Of a stretch of 64,000 bases of DNA, positions 1-11,610 are shown in pieces; the stretch's first letter is position 1, and each line of letters begins with the position of its first letter. The stretch comes from Onthophagus taurus (taxonomy: Eukaryota; Arthropoda; Insecta; Coleoptera; Scarabaeidae), in assembly GCF_036711975.1 (NCBI RefSeq), contig NC_091971.1:9121501-9185500 (forward strand). Reading direction: 5' to 3'. Position numbers and translations under genes: made by a program. Below the pieces are notes generated by a model. It made no database searches. It saw only the letters and a list, made by a program, of their open reading frames with translations, and had not been told where the DNA came from.

Positions 1-470
1 TTGTAAGAGTTACTACACATCTCATTTAACCATAATTTTTCATCTAACGCTATTGAGTTCCTTAATAAATGCCTATCAATCTCTTCAATCAAACTATTTG
101 GTACAGAAGATGATAAATTACTATTACTACTACTTTTATTAATATTCTGATTTACAACATCACTTTTCGTCATGGCAAAATAAGATTTTGTGTCCTCAAT
201 TTTATTACCTTCCTCCTTCTCTGGTTTACCTTTATCTGTTTTTTCTGAGTTATCATCACTATCGATAGATGGGGCACTGGCAGACATAACGGAAGTAAGT
301 TCACTTTCGCTATCAAAAAGTTGTACCCCGGAATCCCCAGGCGATGTAATACTTGAATTTGCCGACATTGTACTTGATGTCATGAGATGATCTTTTTTTA
401 AATCTTCCACAAACGGTTTGCACTTTTTAAAATTAATTTCCATTACGCGTTCCAACGTTTCACTTTCCAT
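1..470 (-). CDS. Unrecognised Ser/Asn-rich protein, N-terminal part, cut by the window edge
   Basis: The minus strand is open from an ATG at 470 to the left edge, giving 156 codons without a stop. The protein starts MESETLERVMEINFKKCKP and then has a long polar stretch rich in Ser, Asn, Asp, Glu and Lys, including NKSSSNSNLSSSVPNSL. It ends at the edge with LRNSIALDEKLWLNEMCSN, which looks more ordered. I see no domain, signal peptide or membrane segment. The acidic/Ser-rich composition suggests a disordered regulatory N-terminus. It is real coding sequence by length and by a start codon that follows an AT-rich leader, but the family is unknown to me. The coding strand is minus. Confidence 0.6.
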   Translation of the reverse strand, partial: MESETLERVMEINFKKCKPFVEDLKKDHLMTSSTMSANSSITSPGDSGVQLFDSESELTSVMSASAPSIDSDDNSEKTDKGKPEKEEGNKIEDTKSYFAMTKSDVVNQNINKSSSNSNLSSSVPNSLIEEIDRHLLRNSIALDEKLWLNEMCSNSY

Positions 471-1627
471 TATTAGCTACAACAAAACCATTAAAGAAAA
501 ACAGAATTTATTGATTTGTTTTTGTCCTTAATGAAATTTTATGTGTATGCGTCCCTTGTGAAACTATTTAATGAATCATTCTTTTTAGCATTGATTTTCA
601 AGGGTGCAAATTAAAAATTTCCTGTGTTATTATTAATATTGCGGTGACGAAAATGGTAATAAAGAAAAGGATTGACGTCGGTGTAGTTTGATGAGGTGGA
701 AATTGTTGATTTTAACGAGTCAAGTACTTACTTATCAGGTGAATTTTTGTTGCCTTATGTTAGAAAAACACTGATTACAGTTTGAAGCGGTTTAAAGGTG
801 CATTGCACTGGGGAATAGTAGGTTTTTATGCCAATTGAACACAACAAAAATTGCACATTTTGACAGATCGAACGCATGCGCAGTTAGGTTAGAAATTTTA
901 GTATCGATTATTTAAAATTTTATAACTAAATTATATTCGACCGTTTAATATTACGTTTATATGATTATATTTTACAGAAAGGATTAGATGGGAGTGAAAA
1001 TTAAAAATAAATTTTAAATTTAAAAACATACTTTCAAATTATTTTTAACTTAAAGTGGCGACATCTTACGTTCTTACACATCATTTTTTGACACAAATTC
1101 AAATTTATAAATGTATAGTATATTAATATTTATGAATTATTATAAAATTAAACTTTAAAATAGTAATAGGGTTTCACTGAATTCAATGAAAATTGTATTG
1201 TTGACAGTTCACGCGCATGCGTAATAAAGTTATATATTTTGTTATCGATTTTTAAGCTAATAAATTTATTATTAGCTGTTTATTAATTAATTATACTTTA
1301 AATTGTTGCTCTTCTTATTTCTTTCAAGTGGTTTGACTTGAATGATTTAAGTTTTTCAGACATATTTGAAAAAAGAAGTATAAAGATGTTCCTCTTGGGA
1401 TAAGTTTCAGATTTTTGTAAGCCAGTACCTCACAGAGGGTCTGAAATAGGGGGACGGCCTAACCCCCTATTATAACACTCTTACTCTCAACATATGCCTG
1501 GAAAATGTTACAAGAAATTTAACAATAGTCAACCTCAGAGAAACATTAAGTGTAATGCCCTGTAATTTGTCTCTTTAATCATGTTTCATTTGATATTTCT
1601 GATACATCAAATCGTTAACACATTCTA
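471..1627. other. Intergenic region upstream of the left-edge gene, with a duplicated GCATGC-centred motif
   Basis: No gene is visible. Two related blocks, about 861-930 and 1200-1275, each carry a TTGACAG word, a palindromic GCATGC core (GAACGCATGCGCAGTT and CACGCGCATGCGTAAT) and a following TATCGATT word. The cores resemble the NRF-1/ewg type of site (TGCGCATGCG), so they may be promoter elements of the minus-strand gene at 470. The rest is AT-rich. Confidence 0.5.
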
Positions 1628-2828
1628 TTAATTAACCCATACTTTAATATTTTCAACCAATTCAAAAATACAGTCATTCTTATTATTAATAAATCTAACA
1701 AAACCATTTTGAATAAATAACTCAAAAATCTCCAAAATACATTTAAGATCAAAAATTGCATGATTTTCCCCTAATGAATAACAATCAAATAGAATTATTT
1801 CAACGTTATTTTTCAATAAATTAATCCTTTTACCAGCAATGTAACTCAACATTTCATAAAATCCCTGTAAATCGATACCAAACGATGCTTTTAACATTAC
1901 TTGACAGTGATCCTCAAAGTTTTCCATTTCTTTACAATCCTCAATTTCTTTTCGAACGTTATTTAAGTTATCACATAAAGATTTCCACATCATTTTTATA
2001 TTGCATCCATTTACCCAATTATGATTAATCGAAATGCTGTCTTTTAAATTCCAAACTTGATGATACCATCCTGATGGAATGAAAATCGCTTCTGATGATT
2101 CTTGAATTATTTCGTAATATTTGCAATTTTTTAAATCAACTTTTTCTAAATCGTATGGTAAATTTCCTAGGTTATCTAAAAGTTTTAATTCTTCACCAGG
2201 TGGAAATAACAACCATTTCTTTTGGCCGAATATATTGGTAGACCAGCTGTAAGATGAAAAGACATCTTGATGAAATGGTGTCCTTAAAATAATATAAATA
2301 CAATCTTTATAATTATTTAATATGGATATTTTACCATGTATTTTTAGGTCCAATATAAACAAATCTATAATCATCTTTTAAACATTCGCAGAAATACTCA
2401 TTTAACCAATCAGAAGCAAAATAAATAGGAACTCTATAAAAATTATCATCTGGTTTTTGATTTTTTAAATGCCAATCTTTTAAATACAATAAATCATCTT
2501 TTGCTTTTGCCCAGCTGTTTAAATAGTCTCGAAGGGTTGCACACTCAGTTTTCTGACTATTATAATGAGGTATTTTGCAATTATATATCATAACTGGTGA
2601 ATCTCCATATTTTTCCTCCAAATAAGAAAAATTTATACCATCGTCATTAATCCAATCTTTTATACAATCCCAATTCGAAATGTTCTTAATTACAACTGGA
2701 TTATTATTTAATAAGTATCGATTAAAGAAACTGTTATACGAATAATCGTTATTAACAACATCAATCTTGATGTTTTCAGTAATATTTTCACTTCCTAAAT
2801 TAATTTCAAGTTTGAAGTTTCCCTCCAT
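1628..2828 (-). CDS. JMJD4: JMJD4-like 2-oxoglutarate/Fe(II) oxygenase
   Basis: There are two exons on the minus strand: 2828-2335 and 2282-1628, with a 52-bp GT/AG intron. The joined product is 382 residues. Family knowledge: JMJD4 is a JmjC hydroxylase that acts on a lysine of the translation release factor eRF1. Seen in the sequence: the segment TPFHQDVFSSYSWSTNIFGQ followed by KKWLLFPPG and NLPYDLE closely tracks human JMJD4. The iron-binding triad can be read as His169, Asp171 (HQD) and a distal His near 252 (SISINHNW). A cupin-strand motif AIFIPSGWYHQVWNL lies between them. The intron splits the Trp codon just before TPFHQD, and the join restores the motif. The gene is head to head with GLG1, 454 bp away. 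No key residue is missing. Confidence 0.92.
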
Positions 2829-3282
2829 TTAAATTTCGGAGCTACCAACTTAAATCTTAGAACAATAAATTTCTCTAGACACAAAAAGTAAATTAAAGGT
2901 TACGTTCGTTCACATTCATTTTATTTACTTATCATACTTGTCCAGTTGCTTACAACATCGATACGCGGTTTGTGGTATTGAATATTTCCTGTTATCAATA
3001 TCTTATAGTGATAATTTTAACGGCTCAACACTCCTACGCATATTCCACAAATAACACCCGGTTAAAGTGATTGGAAAACGTGTTTATTAAACCCGAGTTT
3101 GTTTACCTTGTACTTTTTTTTAGGCGCTGTGTATAATTTATTAATAGTTTCCAATTTAAAGTGTTCAGTTGGGTGTGTGCTGACTTTTTAAAGTTAAACG
3201 ATGTGATTTGAAGTTTACTTGTCAAAAAAATAACCTCCAAAGTTGACAATTAAGAATATAACCTCAAAAATAAATTAAAAAA
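2829..3282. promoter_or_regulatory. Shared divergent promoter region of JMJD4 and GLG1
   Basis: These 454 bp separate two divergent start codons, so they should hold both promoters and 5' leaders. A CATCGATACG word near 2956 is close to the insect DRE core (TATCGATA). No TATA box is obvious at a fixed place. The regulatory role is inferred only from position. Confidence 0.5.
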
Positions 3283-6200
3283 ATGAAATTTTTAATAAAT
3301 TTTTGCTTAGTATTAGTTTTAATTACTTGTAGTAGAGTTAATGGTGATGTATCGTCGATAATAATGAAACAACCTTCATGTATTGTTATCAAACAATTTT
3401 GTTCCACACAAAAAGCTAATGATTTTCAAATTATTGAATGCATACTTTCAGACCCAAGCAATGTTAATCGGCTGGATAGTGAATGCCAGCATGTTGTTTG
3501 GGAACAAATTAGTGAGATAATCAGCAATAAATATGTACGCGAATTTTTGTCACCATTATGTGAAAATGATCACTCTTTTCAATGCGAACATACCGACACC
3601 AGTTCAGAAATATCTTACTTAAAATGCGCTATTAATGTTAAAAACGAAATCAGCGTTAAAGACTGTGTAAATACTATAACGCGATTCGAAAATATAGCGT
3701 TTGATGATTTAAAATGGATTTCAAATTTTCTTAAGCATTGTAACACAGCTGTTGAGAAGTTTAAGTGTGGTCGCTTAACTGGGGATAGTTCTTCTCAAGG
3801 TGAAACTTTGAGTTGTTTACAAAATTATTATAGAGAAATTGATTCTGAATGTCAGAGAGAAATTATGGAATTATCTGAAATACAATCAGATAACATTAAA
3901 TTAGACCGACAACTTTATATGGCTTGTGCTACCGATCACATGCATTATTGTTCTCTGTATTCACCTGGTAGTGGAAAAGTATTTAAGTGTCTTATGCAAC
4001 ATTATAACGATCATTTAGACGAAAAATGTCGCAATCACTTATTAAAGCGACAAAAATTAATTATGGAAGATTATCGCCTTAGCAAAGGTTTGATGCGAAC
4101 TTGTAAAGATGATATCAAAAAGTACCATTGTCGGAGGCAAACGTCTGAGGATAAAAGTATTCGATTAGCTCAAGTTTTGTTGTGTCTTGAAAATGTTATG
4201 AAGAATGGTACCAAGATTGATAACGATTGCGAAAACGAAATGAAGGATCACCGACGGATTTTAATGGAAGATTTTAGATTATCACCAGAGATTGTTGATG
4301 GTTGTTCTTTGGATATTAAAAAGTTTTGTAACAATTTGGAAGTTGGAGGGAAAACGTTACATTGTCTTATGGAACATGCTCGAGTGAAAAATACCAAAAA
4401 AATTAGGGATTCTTGTCAAAGAGCGGTAAATTTTATTTTAACCTCACTTTTTTAAATATACAGGGTGATTCACATAAGAACCGACACAAAGCACATGTAG
4501 AAAACAATAAATTAAGATGATTTAACACAACTTATCTCTATACTAAGTTATACCCCTGAGGAGTTACAGGCCTTCAAAGTTGGGTCTTAAATTTTTAATA
4601 CATTAAGCTAGAAAAACCAAATTTGGTATATGTTATAAGTGTACCAAGGGTATTAATTGGTAGCAAGTTGAGACCAATTAAGGTATTTCAAAGGATTGAT
4701 TAAGGGTGATGGTCCCCTAAATTTTGACAGATTTTTTTAACCTTTTGGTGGATTTAATACATTATTACTTCATTTCATGTGGAATTTAATTCTAAAACTT
4801 TTTTTGCTCTAAAAAACATTGTCGTTTTCATAAAAAACTCAAATAACTAAAGACGCTTATTTCGTTAATGCTACTCAAAATCATCGAAAATTCAATAGTC
4901 GGCTGTGAAATTGTATGTCAAACTTGACAAATAGGTTATAAAACCTTGTCGTCAAATAGTTATTTAAGTTTTTTTATGAAAACGACAAAATTTTTTAGAA
5001 GAAAAGTTTTAGAATTAAATTCCACATGAAATTAAATAGTAATGTATTAAATTCGCCAAAAAGTTAAAAAAAATCTGTCAAAAGTTAGGGTACCACCACC
5101 CTTTGAAATGCTTCAATTAAGTTCAATTTGCTACCAATTAATACCCTTGGTACACTCATAACGAATACCAAATTTGGTTTTTCTAGTTTAATGTATTACG
5201 AAAATATTTATAAAACGTAAGAGCCAACTTTGAAGGCCTATAACTCTTCAGGTGTACAACTTAGTATAGAGGTAAGTTACGTTAAATCATTTTAATTTAT
5301 TATTCTTTACATGTCCCTGCTCTGTGTCGGTGCTTATGTGAATCACCGTGTATATAATTTTTAATTTCTTCTTCCCAACTCTTTTTCTTATCCTTATTCT
5401 TTGCTTCAAATATCTTTTTTACTATTGTGTTATGTTCCATTCTAATTATGTGGGTGTACCAGTTTAGTTACTTTCTCTCTATTTTGCTGATTATCTCCTC
5501 TTGATCTACATTCCTTATCTTATCACACTTTGTCTTCCCCACTATTTTCCTTAAAAATGTCATTTCCTTTGCTGTGATCTTTCCTTCTTGTTTATCTTGG
5601 AGTGTCCATGATTCACTGGCATATGTTAATATTGGGACTGCCACTGAGTTGTAACTTTCAATTTTATCTTTTTATCTATCTCCTTCTTCCCAAAAATTGT
5701 TTGTTTTCGTTATTCTTGCATTTATGTCTAAATCTATCATTCCGTCTTATGATATTATACTGCCCAAGTACTTATGATACTTCTTCTATCTTTTGTTCCT
5801 TAATAAATATTTCTTTCAGGTTATATCTTATTTCCTTTTTATTTATTATTACGATTTTACATTTATTTACATTCAATTCTAGGCCCATCTTTTCAATTTC
5901 TTCTGTCCATATTTCAACCAACTTCCTTTCCTTTTTATGGTTCTCTGCTATCAGCACTACCTATGTCGTCAGCATATAGTAAATTATCTATTTTTACTGG
6001 TTCCAAACTTTTATAATCTATTACTGTTTGATATTTATGTGTTCTTGTATTTTTTTAACAATCTGTCCATTAATATTATAAATAACAAGGGGCTTAGGCT
6101 ATCGCCTTGTTTTATTCCCTTGCTTATTTCAAAAGTTTGTGACGTTCCTTGACTTTCTTGTACCGGTTTTCAATTATTTTTGTTAGTTTTTGTGGTACCA

Positions 6201-9200
6201 TTAGTTGTTCTAGGCACTTCCATATAATACTACAGTTAACCATGTCAAAAGCTGCTTTTAGATGCAAGAATATTAGGTATAGTTCACTGCTTGTTCATCT
6301 TCTAGTTGATTTTCCACAACTCTTCTTAACCTTTTTTGTATTATCTTTGTGTATAATTTGTAACTTGTAGATGATAGACATATGGCTCTGTAATTTTCAC
6401 AGTTCGAGTAGCTTCCTTTTTTATGTATTAGTAAGATGATATTATCTTCCTAATCTTTCGGAATTGTTTCCGACTCCCATGCGGTTTTCATCTTCATTAT
6501 TACCTCTCCTAATTCTTCCATTATTATCTCTTCAGTTGCTATGTCTGTAGCGTCTTCCTTTATCTCATCTTCTCTTCCATCCTCTATTGTTTGTGTCCAT
6601 TTTCTATCTTTACACTTTTCTGCATAAAAATCTTTATTAAAATTCTTTTATCTCGTTGTTTTTATCTTTGACGGCTTTCATTTCTTTCTTTTGATCTCCC
6701 TTCAGTTTTCTTATTTGATTCCAGAATTTCCTGTTATTCGATTCGTATGATGTTTCACTTAAGTTTGTTCCGAACTCTTTCTAACTTACCATATTCTTAG
6801 CTACATCTCTGTTCATTCTATAGTTTACTCTATCCTCTTCCGTATTCATTTTTATGTATTTCTTCCATGACTCTTTCTTCTTCTTGATTGCCTGTCGGAC
6901 CTCTTCATTCCATCAGTGTGTTCTCTTTGTCTGATTATTATATTTTCTCATTCCACACATCTCCATAGCTTTATTTCGCATTATCTCTTTAAAAATTCTC
7001 CACCTTTCATCGCTTCTCTTTCGATTTCTATATTATTAATAGTTGCCATGACTACTCTGGTTGGTTCCCATGGTTCAGCACTCTTTGTCCATTTCTATTC
7101 ATCACTGCTTCTCCCTGATCCTCATATTCTCGCATTCCAGTCTCCCATTATATAATTACTTCCTCTCCTTATTCTCTGGATATATCGAAGGTTTTCTGCA
7201 AAATTCAGTAAAAACTTCACAATTATTTTGTTGTATTGTAAATGAGCTTTAACTCCTTTCCTCTTGAGTTCCCTTAGTTCCGTCATTAAATAATATCTCC
7301 CTCTCTGAATTTTCTTAGAGTAGTTCTCATCTATCCATATGTTCGTTTATTTCAACTCTTTAACATTTTTTAGGATCCTTCTACCTTCTTTTGTTAGCTT
7401 TACTAATATCTCCGATATTCCTCATCAAGTTAATCACCTCTATTAATTTCAGTTAGAAAAATTAATAAAAGAAACTGATGCAGCTGAAGATTGGCGTGTA
7501 GATCCAGTATTACACGACGCTTGTATTACTGTCGTAAAAGTGGCGTGCAATGGTATAAAAGCTGGAGAAGCAAGGGTTATGACTTGTTTACTAGATAACA
7601 TTGGAAACGAAGTAATGACCGATGAATGTGAAGACGCGCTATTTCAAATACAATATTTCGTCGCAAGAGATTTTAAATTAGACCCACAACTATACAAAGC
7701 ATGTCGCGATGATGCAAATCGATTTTGTCACGCAGGAAAAGAATGGGAAGATCCAACAAATCATCCAGAAAGTGGACCTTTAGTTTTGCCCTGTTTGTAT
7801 CGTTACGCTTATGGACCCAATAAAGACATGAAATTGAAACCAAAATGTTTTGAACAAGTAAAACGAGTAATGAGACAAAGAGCACTAAACGTTGATTTAC
7901 ACCCGGAAATCGAAGAAAACTGTTTGGAGGATTTAGCGATGCATTGTTTTGAAAAAACCGGAAAAGGTGAAGAGTTGCAATGTTTACAATTAAATTTAGA
8001 AAAAGTTAGCGATGTTTGTAAAAAAACTATCGAAGAATTCACCGAAGATGAAGCACAACACATTGAATTAAATCCATATATAATGAAAAATTGTAAAAAC
8101 GAAATGAATCAACTTTGCGACTCCGAACTCGGGAATGAAGATGGTGATGTTATGAGTTGTTTGATTTCACACAAAAACGAAATGACAATCAAACGTAACA
8201 ACAAATGCAAAATTAGTATAGAACATTTTCAAATTATTTCGCTTAAAGATTACCGATTTTCATACAAATTTAAAATGGCCTGTAAACGTTTTGCATTACA
8301 ATTTTGTCAGAACGAAAAATCTAAAGCTGGTGTTGTAACGTGTTTAAGCGAAAAGGTTCTTAACGACACCATGATGGGCATTAAAAGCGAAATCCAAAAG
8401 GATTGCAGACAACAATTACGCGCACAACTTTTTTTACAAAGAGAAAGTATCAACAACGACCCAAAGTTATATTCGGCTTGTAAAGACGACGTTAAAAAAT
8501 TTTGTGGAAATGTGCCTGCTGATTCGGCACAGGTAAAGGTTTGTTTTTGTTTGTAATTGTCAAAATATTACTGTTATTTTGTTTTAAATGGATTTATTAA
8601 TATTAATCGTATTTAAAAAAGGTTTTAGAATGTCTTCAATCAACCCAAGATAAATTATCAGAAACTTGTCAAGTCGAATTATTTAAAATTAAACGTGAAG
8701 AAATCGCGGATAACACCGTTGATTACGCTTTAGTTACAAACTGTGAGGATTCTATCGATCAATTTTGTCCCAAAACTGAACGAGAACATGTTTTGGATTG
8801 TTTAAAAGTAATTAATTTAATATTTCCTTTGTCCAGAAATAAGTGTCCCATATCGGTTGTCGTTTTGAAAACACTTATTAATGGTTAAATTTTTCACTGC
8901 CATTAAAAAGTTTTGTAATTTTTCCTACAGTATATAAGTTTTTAATCCAAAAAAACGCGACTTTTCTAGATCTCACATAAAGATTCGGATAAAGAAAATA
9001 ATGGGAGAGAGGGAAAACATTTTGACAAGAAACGGTCGTAAAAGACCAAACTTAAGTCCCAACACAAGGCAAAGCGCAGATGCTAGCAGCTAGTTTAAAT
9101 GCAAAAGCTCATATTAAACCACACATTCTTCCTGGTGACAATGAGTTTAATGAAGCTTCAAATAGAACTGGGTTCAAAATCAAAATGTTATGTCAGTTCT

Positions 9201-11231
9201 GATACAAACGTTTTAGATTTAGGATTTTTTAATGCCGTAATTAAATCTTCTTGTAAATTATAGGAGATAATATAAAAACTACTTTGCAGCAACAGTAATG
9301 TCCTCATCACTAATACCTCGACAAACTCTTTTATTATACCAAGCTTGAGATCATTGCATCATCTGTAATGCTTGCCATACCTATGGTCGACTATTTCATG
9401 TGCTGAAAAAAGCCTTATGATTTGTTATGACACTTCGTCATTCCTGGCTCTGCTTCTTCTGTGATACTTAGGTTCAGCCGTCTTCCCATACCTTTGAAGG
9501 TCTTCCTATCGGTCCTTTTGTGTATGTTTTGTCATCTCATGTACATTTTGTCAAGCACGACTGATTCATTCTTTATACATCATGTTCCTTCTATTCGTCT
9601 CTGCCGGAATCGTCTGACGATGTCCAGCGTGTTGCATGTTCTCTGATTTATATGTTTCTCTTACTATGTTATTAGAATATATCTGGATATTATGCGTAGG
9701 GTTTGCATTTCATTTCTCAGCTGTATCGGCTCTGAGAAAAAAATCCTCCTCTTTTATCTCGATCCTAAGCCTGGATAAACGAGGAAGGTTTTGAGGTTAG
9801 GCCAATCACATGCCTCATGGAAAGCAAAGACAAGAGCTCATAGCACGCAGCGACAAGCATCGGAACTGAAAAAGAATGAGACAAATCATTCCAATATTTT
9901 TCTTCTCTGGTTCTACAGCCCTGGGTCAGAATATCCTTCCAGCCTTCCCTGTCTCGCGCTCTTCTTTGCCATGCTCTTATTCCCATTAATCCCTTTCTGT
10001 TTAAAAAGCCTTTTCCGAATTGAGTTCGGATACTTTGAATAAGGTTTTCCTTTCGCACCAACAGTTCTTGGCAGAAACCTTGGCAGAATGAAAGTAGATG
10101 GATGCAATAATTAGCAAAGTGCGGCAAATATAAATAAAGATAATTTTGATTTTGGGCTCTATCAACATGTAAAAAACATCAATTCAGTTTCAATACTTAA
10201 ATGACTCTTATTTTTGGACAAAAAAAATCGATATTAGACACTTATTTCTGGACGGAGAGAGTAATTTCTTATAAATATATTTAAAACCTTATTTTTAGAA
10301 AAACAGAGATGAAAAAGGTTTCAATAAAAAGTGTCGTACAATAGTGATTCATCGAATGATCGAACAAAACTCCGATTACCGCTTAAATCCAGGTTTACAC
10401 GAAAATTGTCAAGACGACATCAAAAAATATTGCAGTGAAATCGTAGCTCGTCAGAGTCCCGATCACGAATTAAATGGCAAGGTGATTGGATGTTTGAGAG
10501 ATTCATTTCGACGATCAAGATTATCGAATCGTTGCGAAAAAGAAATGACAGATGTGTTACGACAACAAGCCCTCGATTTACGATTAAATCCTTTATTAAG
10601 GGTTGTTTGCAAAAATGAATTGAGCACAATCTGTCAAATTGATGAAGACGATAGTCGCGGAACAGCCGAGGAATGCTTAAAAAACGCATTGTTGAAGAAG
10701 CAAATTCACACGAAAGAGTGCCAAGATGAAATTGTTTATATGATTGAAGAAAGTCAAGCGGATATTAATGCGGATCCTTTACTACATGAAGCTTGTGCTT
10801 TGGATTTATTGAAATATTGTAGTGAAATTCCACAAGGAAGTGGACGACGTAAGAAATTGTTGATTAAAAATTAAACTAAATAAGTTTTTTTTTATATTTT
10901 GCAGATATAAAATGTTTAAAATATGTTTTGGCTGATCCTAAAAATAAACCATTAACGGATGAATGTGCAAATATGTTTAAAACAAGAATTGAAATGTATA
11001 AACAAATTGATTATGTAATTATTATTATTTCTTGTATTTTATTAGTGTGTGATTTTTTTGGGATTTTAGGCTGCACCTGAGAATTTAGTACAGCTATACA
11101 GTCAGGTGGCTTTATCTCCAGCAAAACATTACTTCCTCTTTTTAATCTTTTTGGTTATATCATCAATGTTGATGATTGGAATTTTTTGCGGAAGAGTTAC
11201 AAAACGTCATATGCTTCTTAAAAATAAATGA
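3283..11231 (+). CDS. GLG1: Golgi apparatus protein 1 (GLG1 / ESL-1 / MG-160)
   Basis: Six exons: 3283-4425, 7453-8532, 8622-8807, 10299-10848, 10905-11014 and 11070-11231, joined in frame to 1076 residues. Family knowledge: GLG1 is a type I Golgi membrane glycoprotein built from cysteine-rich repeats that binds FGFs, TGF-beta and E-selectin ligands. Seen: an N-terminal signal peptide (KFLINFCLVLVLITC); then many ~60-residue modules with regularly spaced Cys, such as CKDDIKKYHC, CRDDANRFCHAG, CKDDVKKFCG and CQDDIKKYCSEI; near the end one membrane helix (FLFLIFLVISSMLMIGIF); and a short basic tail GRVTKRHMLLKNK, matching the vertebrate tail. Length is near the vertebrate protein. Introns 1 and 3 are swollen by transposons; the others are short. 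AATAAA words follow the stop near 11300. Confidence 0.95.
4461..5350. mobile_element. 890-bp foldback DNA element with long inverted arms
   Basis: The ends are CAGGGTGATTCACATAAG and its near-exact reverse complement. The two arms, about 4461-4855 and 4955-5350, are imperfect inverted copies of one another around a ~100-bp spacer. Landmarks repeated in inverse order include CTAGAAAAACCAAATTTGGT near 4609 and its complement near 5170. TATA flanks both ends and may be the target duplication. There is no transposase frame, so it is non-autonomous. It lies in GLG1 intron 1, where it may form a hairpin in the pre-mRNA. Confidence 0.85.
5370..7440 (-). mobile_element. Decayed LINE (endonuclease plus reverse transcriptase), antisense in GLG1 intron 1
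   Basis: Read on the minus strand from about 7440 down, this carries an endonuclease word MGDWNARI near 7160-7130. A linker follows near 6780-6640 (KFWNQIRKLKGDQKKEMKAV). Reverse transcriptase block GIKQGDSLSPLLFIILMDRL lies near 6122-6065, the catalytic YADD near 5980-5965, and LELNVNKCKIVIINKKE near 5880-5830. Several frame changes and stops separate these pieces, so it is dead. Clade is uncertain: the EN-RT layout without a seen RNase H would fit an RTE/CR1-like group. No clear poly-A tail is seen. Confidence 0.8.
8831..10253. mobile_element. DNA element with short terminal inverted repeats in GLG1 intron 3
   Basis: GTCCAGAAATAAGTGTC at 8831 is matched by its exact complement at 10237-10253, and the similarity runs a few bases further inward (CCATATCGG against CGATATTAG). 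A second degenerate copy of the end word (ACTCTTATTTTTGGAC) lies just inside the right end at 10204. No intact transposase is visible. A frame near 9000-9100 reading NILTRNGRKRPNLSPNTRQSADA is only faintly like the linker of Tc1-type transposases. Part of the interior is LINE-derived. I cannot see a clear target duplication. Confidence 0.6.
9420..10130 (-). mobile_element. LINE tail fragments inside the TIR element
   Basis: Minus-strand translation gives RAWQRRARDREGWKDILTQG near 9980-9910, which matches the C-terminal tail common in RTE-like LINE polymerases (RRRAQDREGWR type). A second piece near 9510-9440 reads MGRRLNLSITEEAEPG. They are short, out of frame with one another and plainly dead. 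Confidence 0.55.
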
Positions 11232-11610
11232 TGTTCGATTTACAGGAAAATAAGGATTAAAAACCACACCAAAGGAGCAGCACTATAACAAGAAATAAAA
11301 ATATATATATTATTTTATATAAAATAAATAAATATCAAGAATAAAATGTGATAGTCGTTGTAAAAACTACGAAATAAATCGTAATTTTCTAACAATAAAG
11401 AAAAATTTGTTTTGAATTTGGCGGTTAAATTGTTATTGAGATCCGTGTTGGTAAGTTAGAGATCAGTATACAATATGGTGGGCAAAAGTAAAAACAGCTC
11501 CTGCCATTTTGCTGCACTGGTGCTTTAAATTTAACGTATTTTAAATTGCGTTAAGAACGTTAAACGTGTTTAGTGGATAAAACGGACGCTGAAAAGAAGC
11601 AAATGTTTAA
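11232..11610. other. GLG1 3' end and CTDSP 5' leader
   Basis: The region holds AATAAA-type words at about 11296, 11325 and 11393 that can serve GLG1 polyadenylation, then the presumed promoter and 5' leader of the phosphatase gene. An upstream ATG at about 11602 lies in another frame from the chosen start. No other gene is visible. Confidence 0.5.

Noticed and set aside
9765-10127. Independent 120-residue minus-strand protein
   Set aside because: Its conserved part (RAWQRRARDREGWK) is a LINE polymerase tail, and the remainder is non-conserved.
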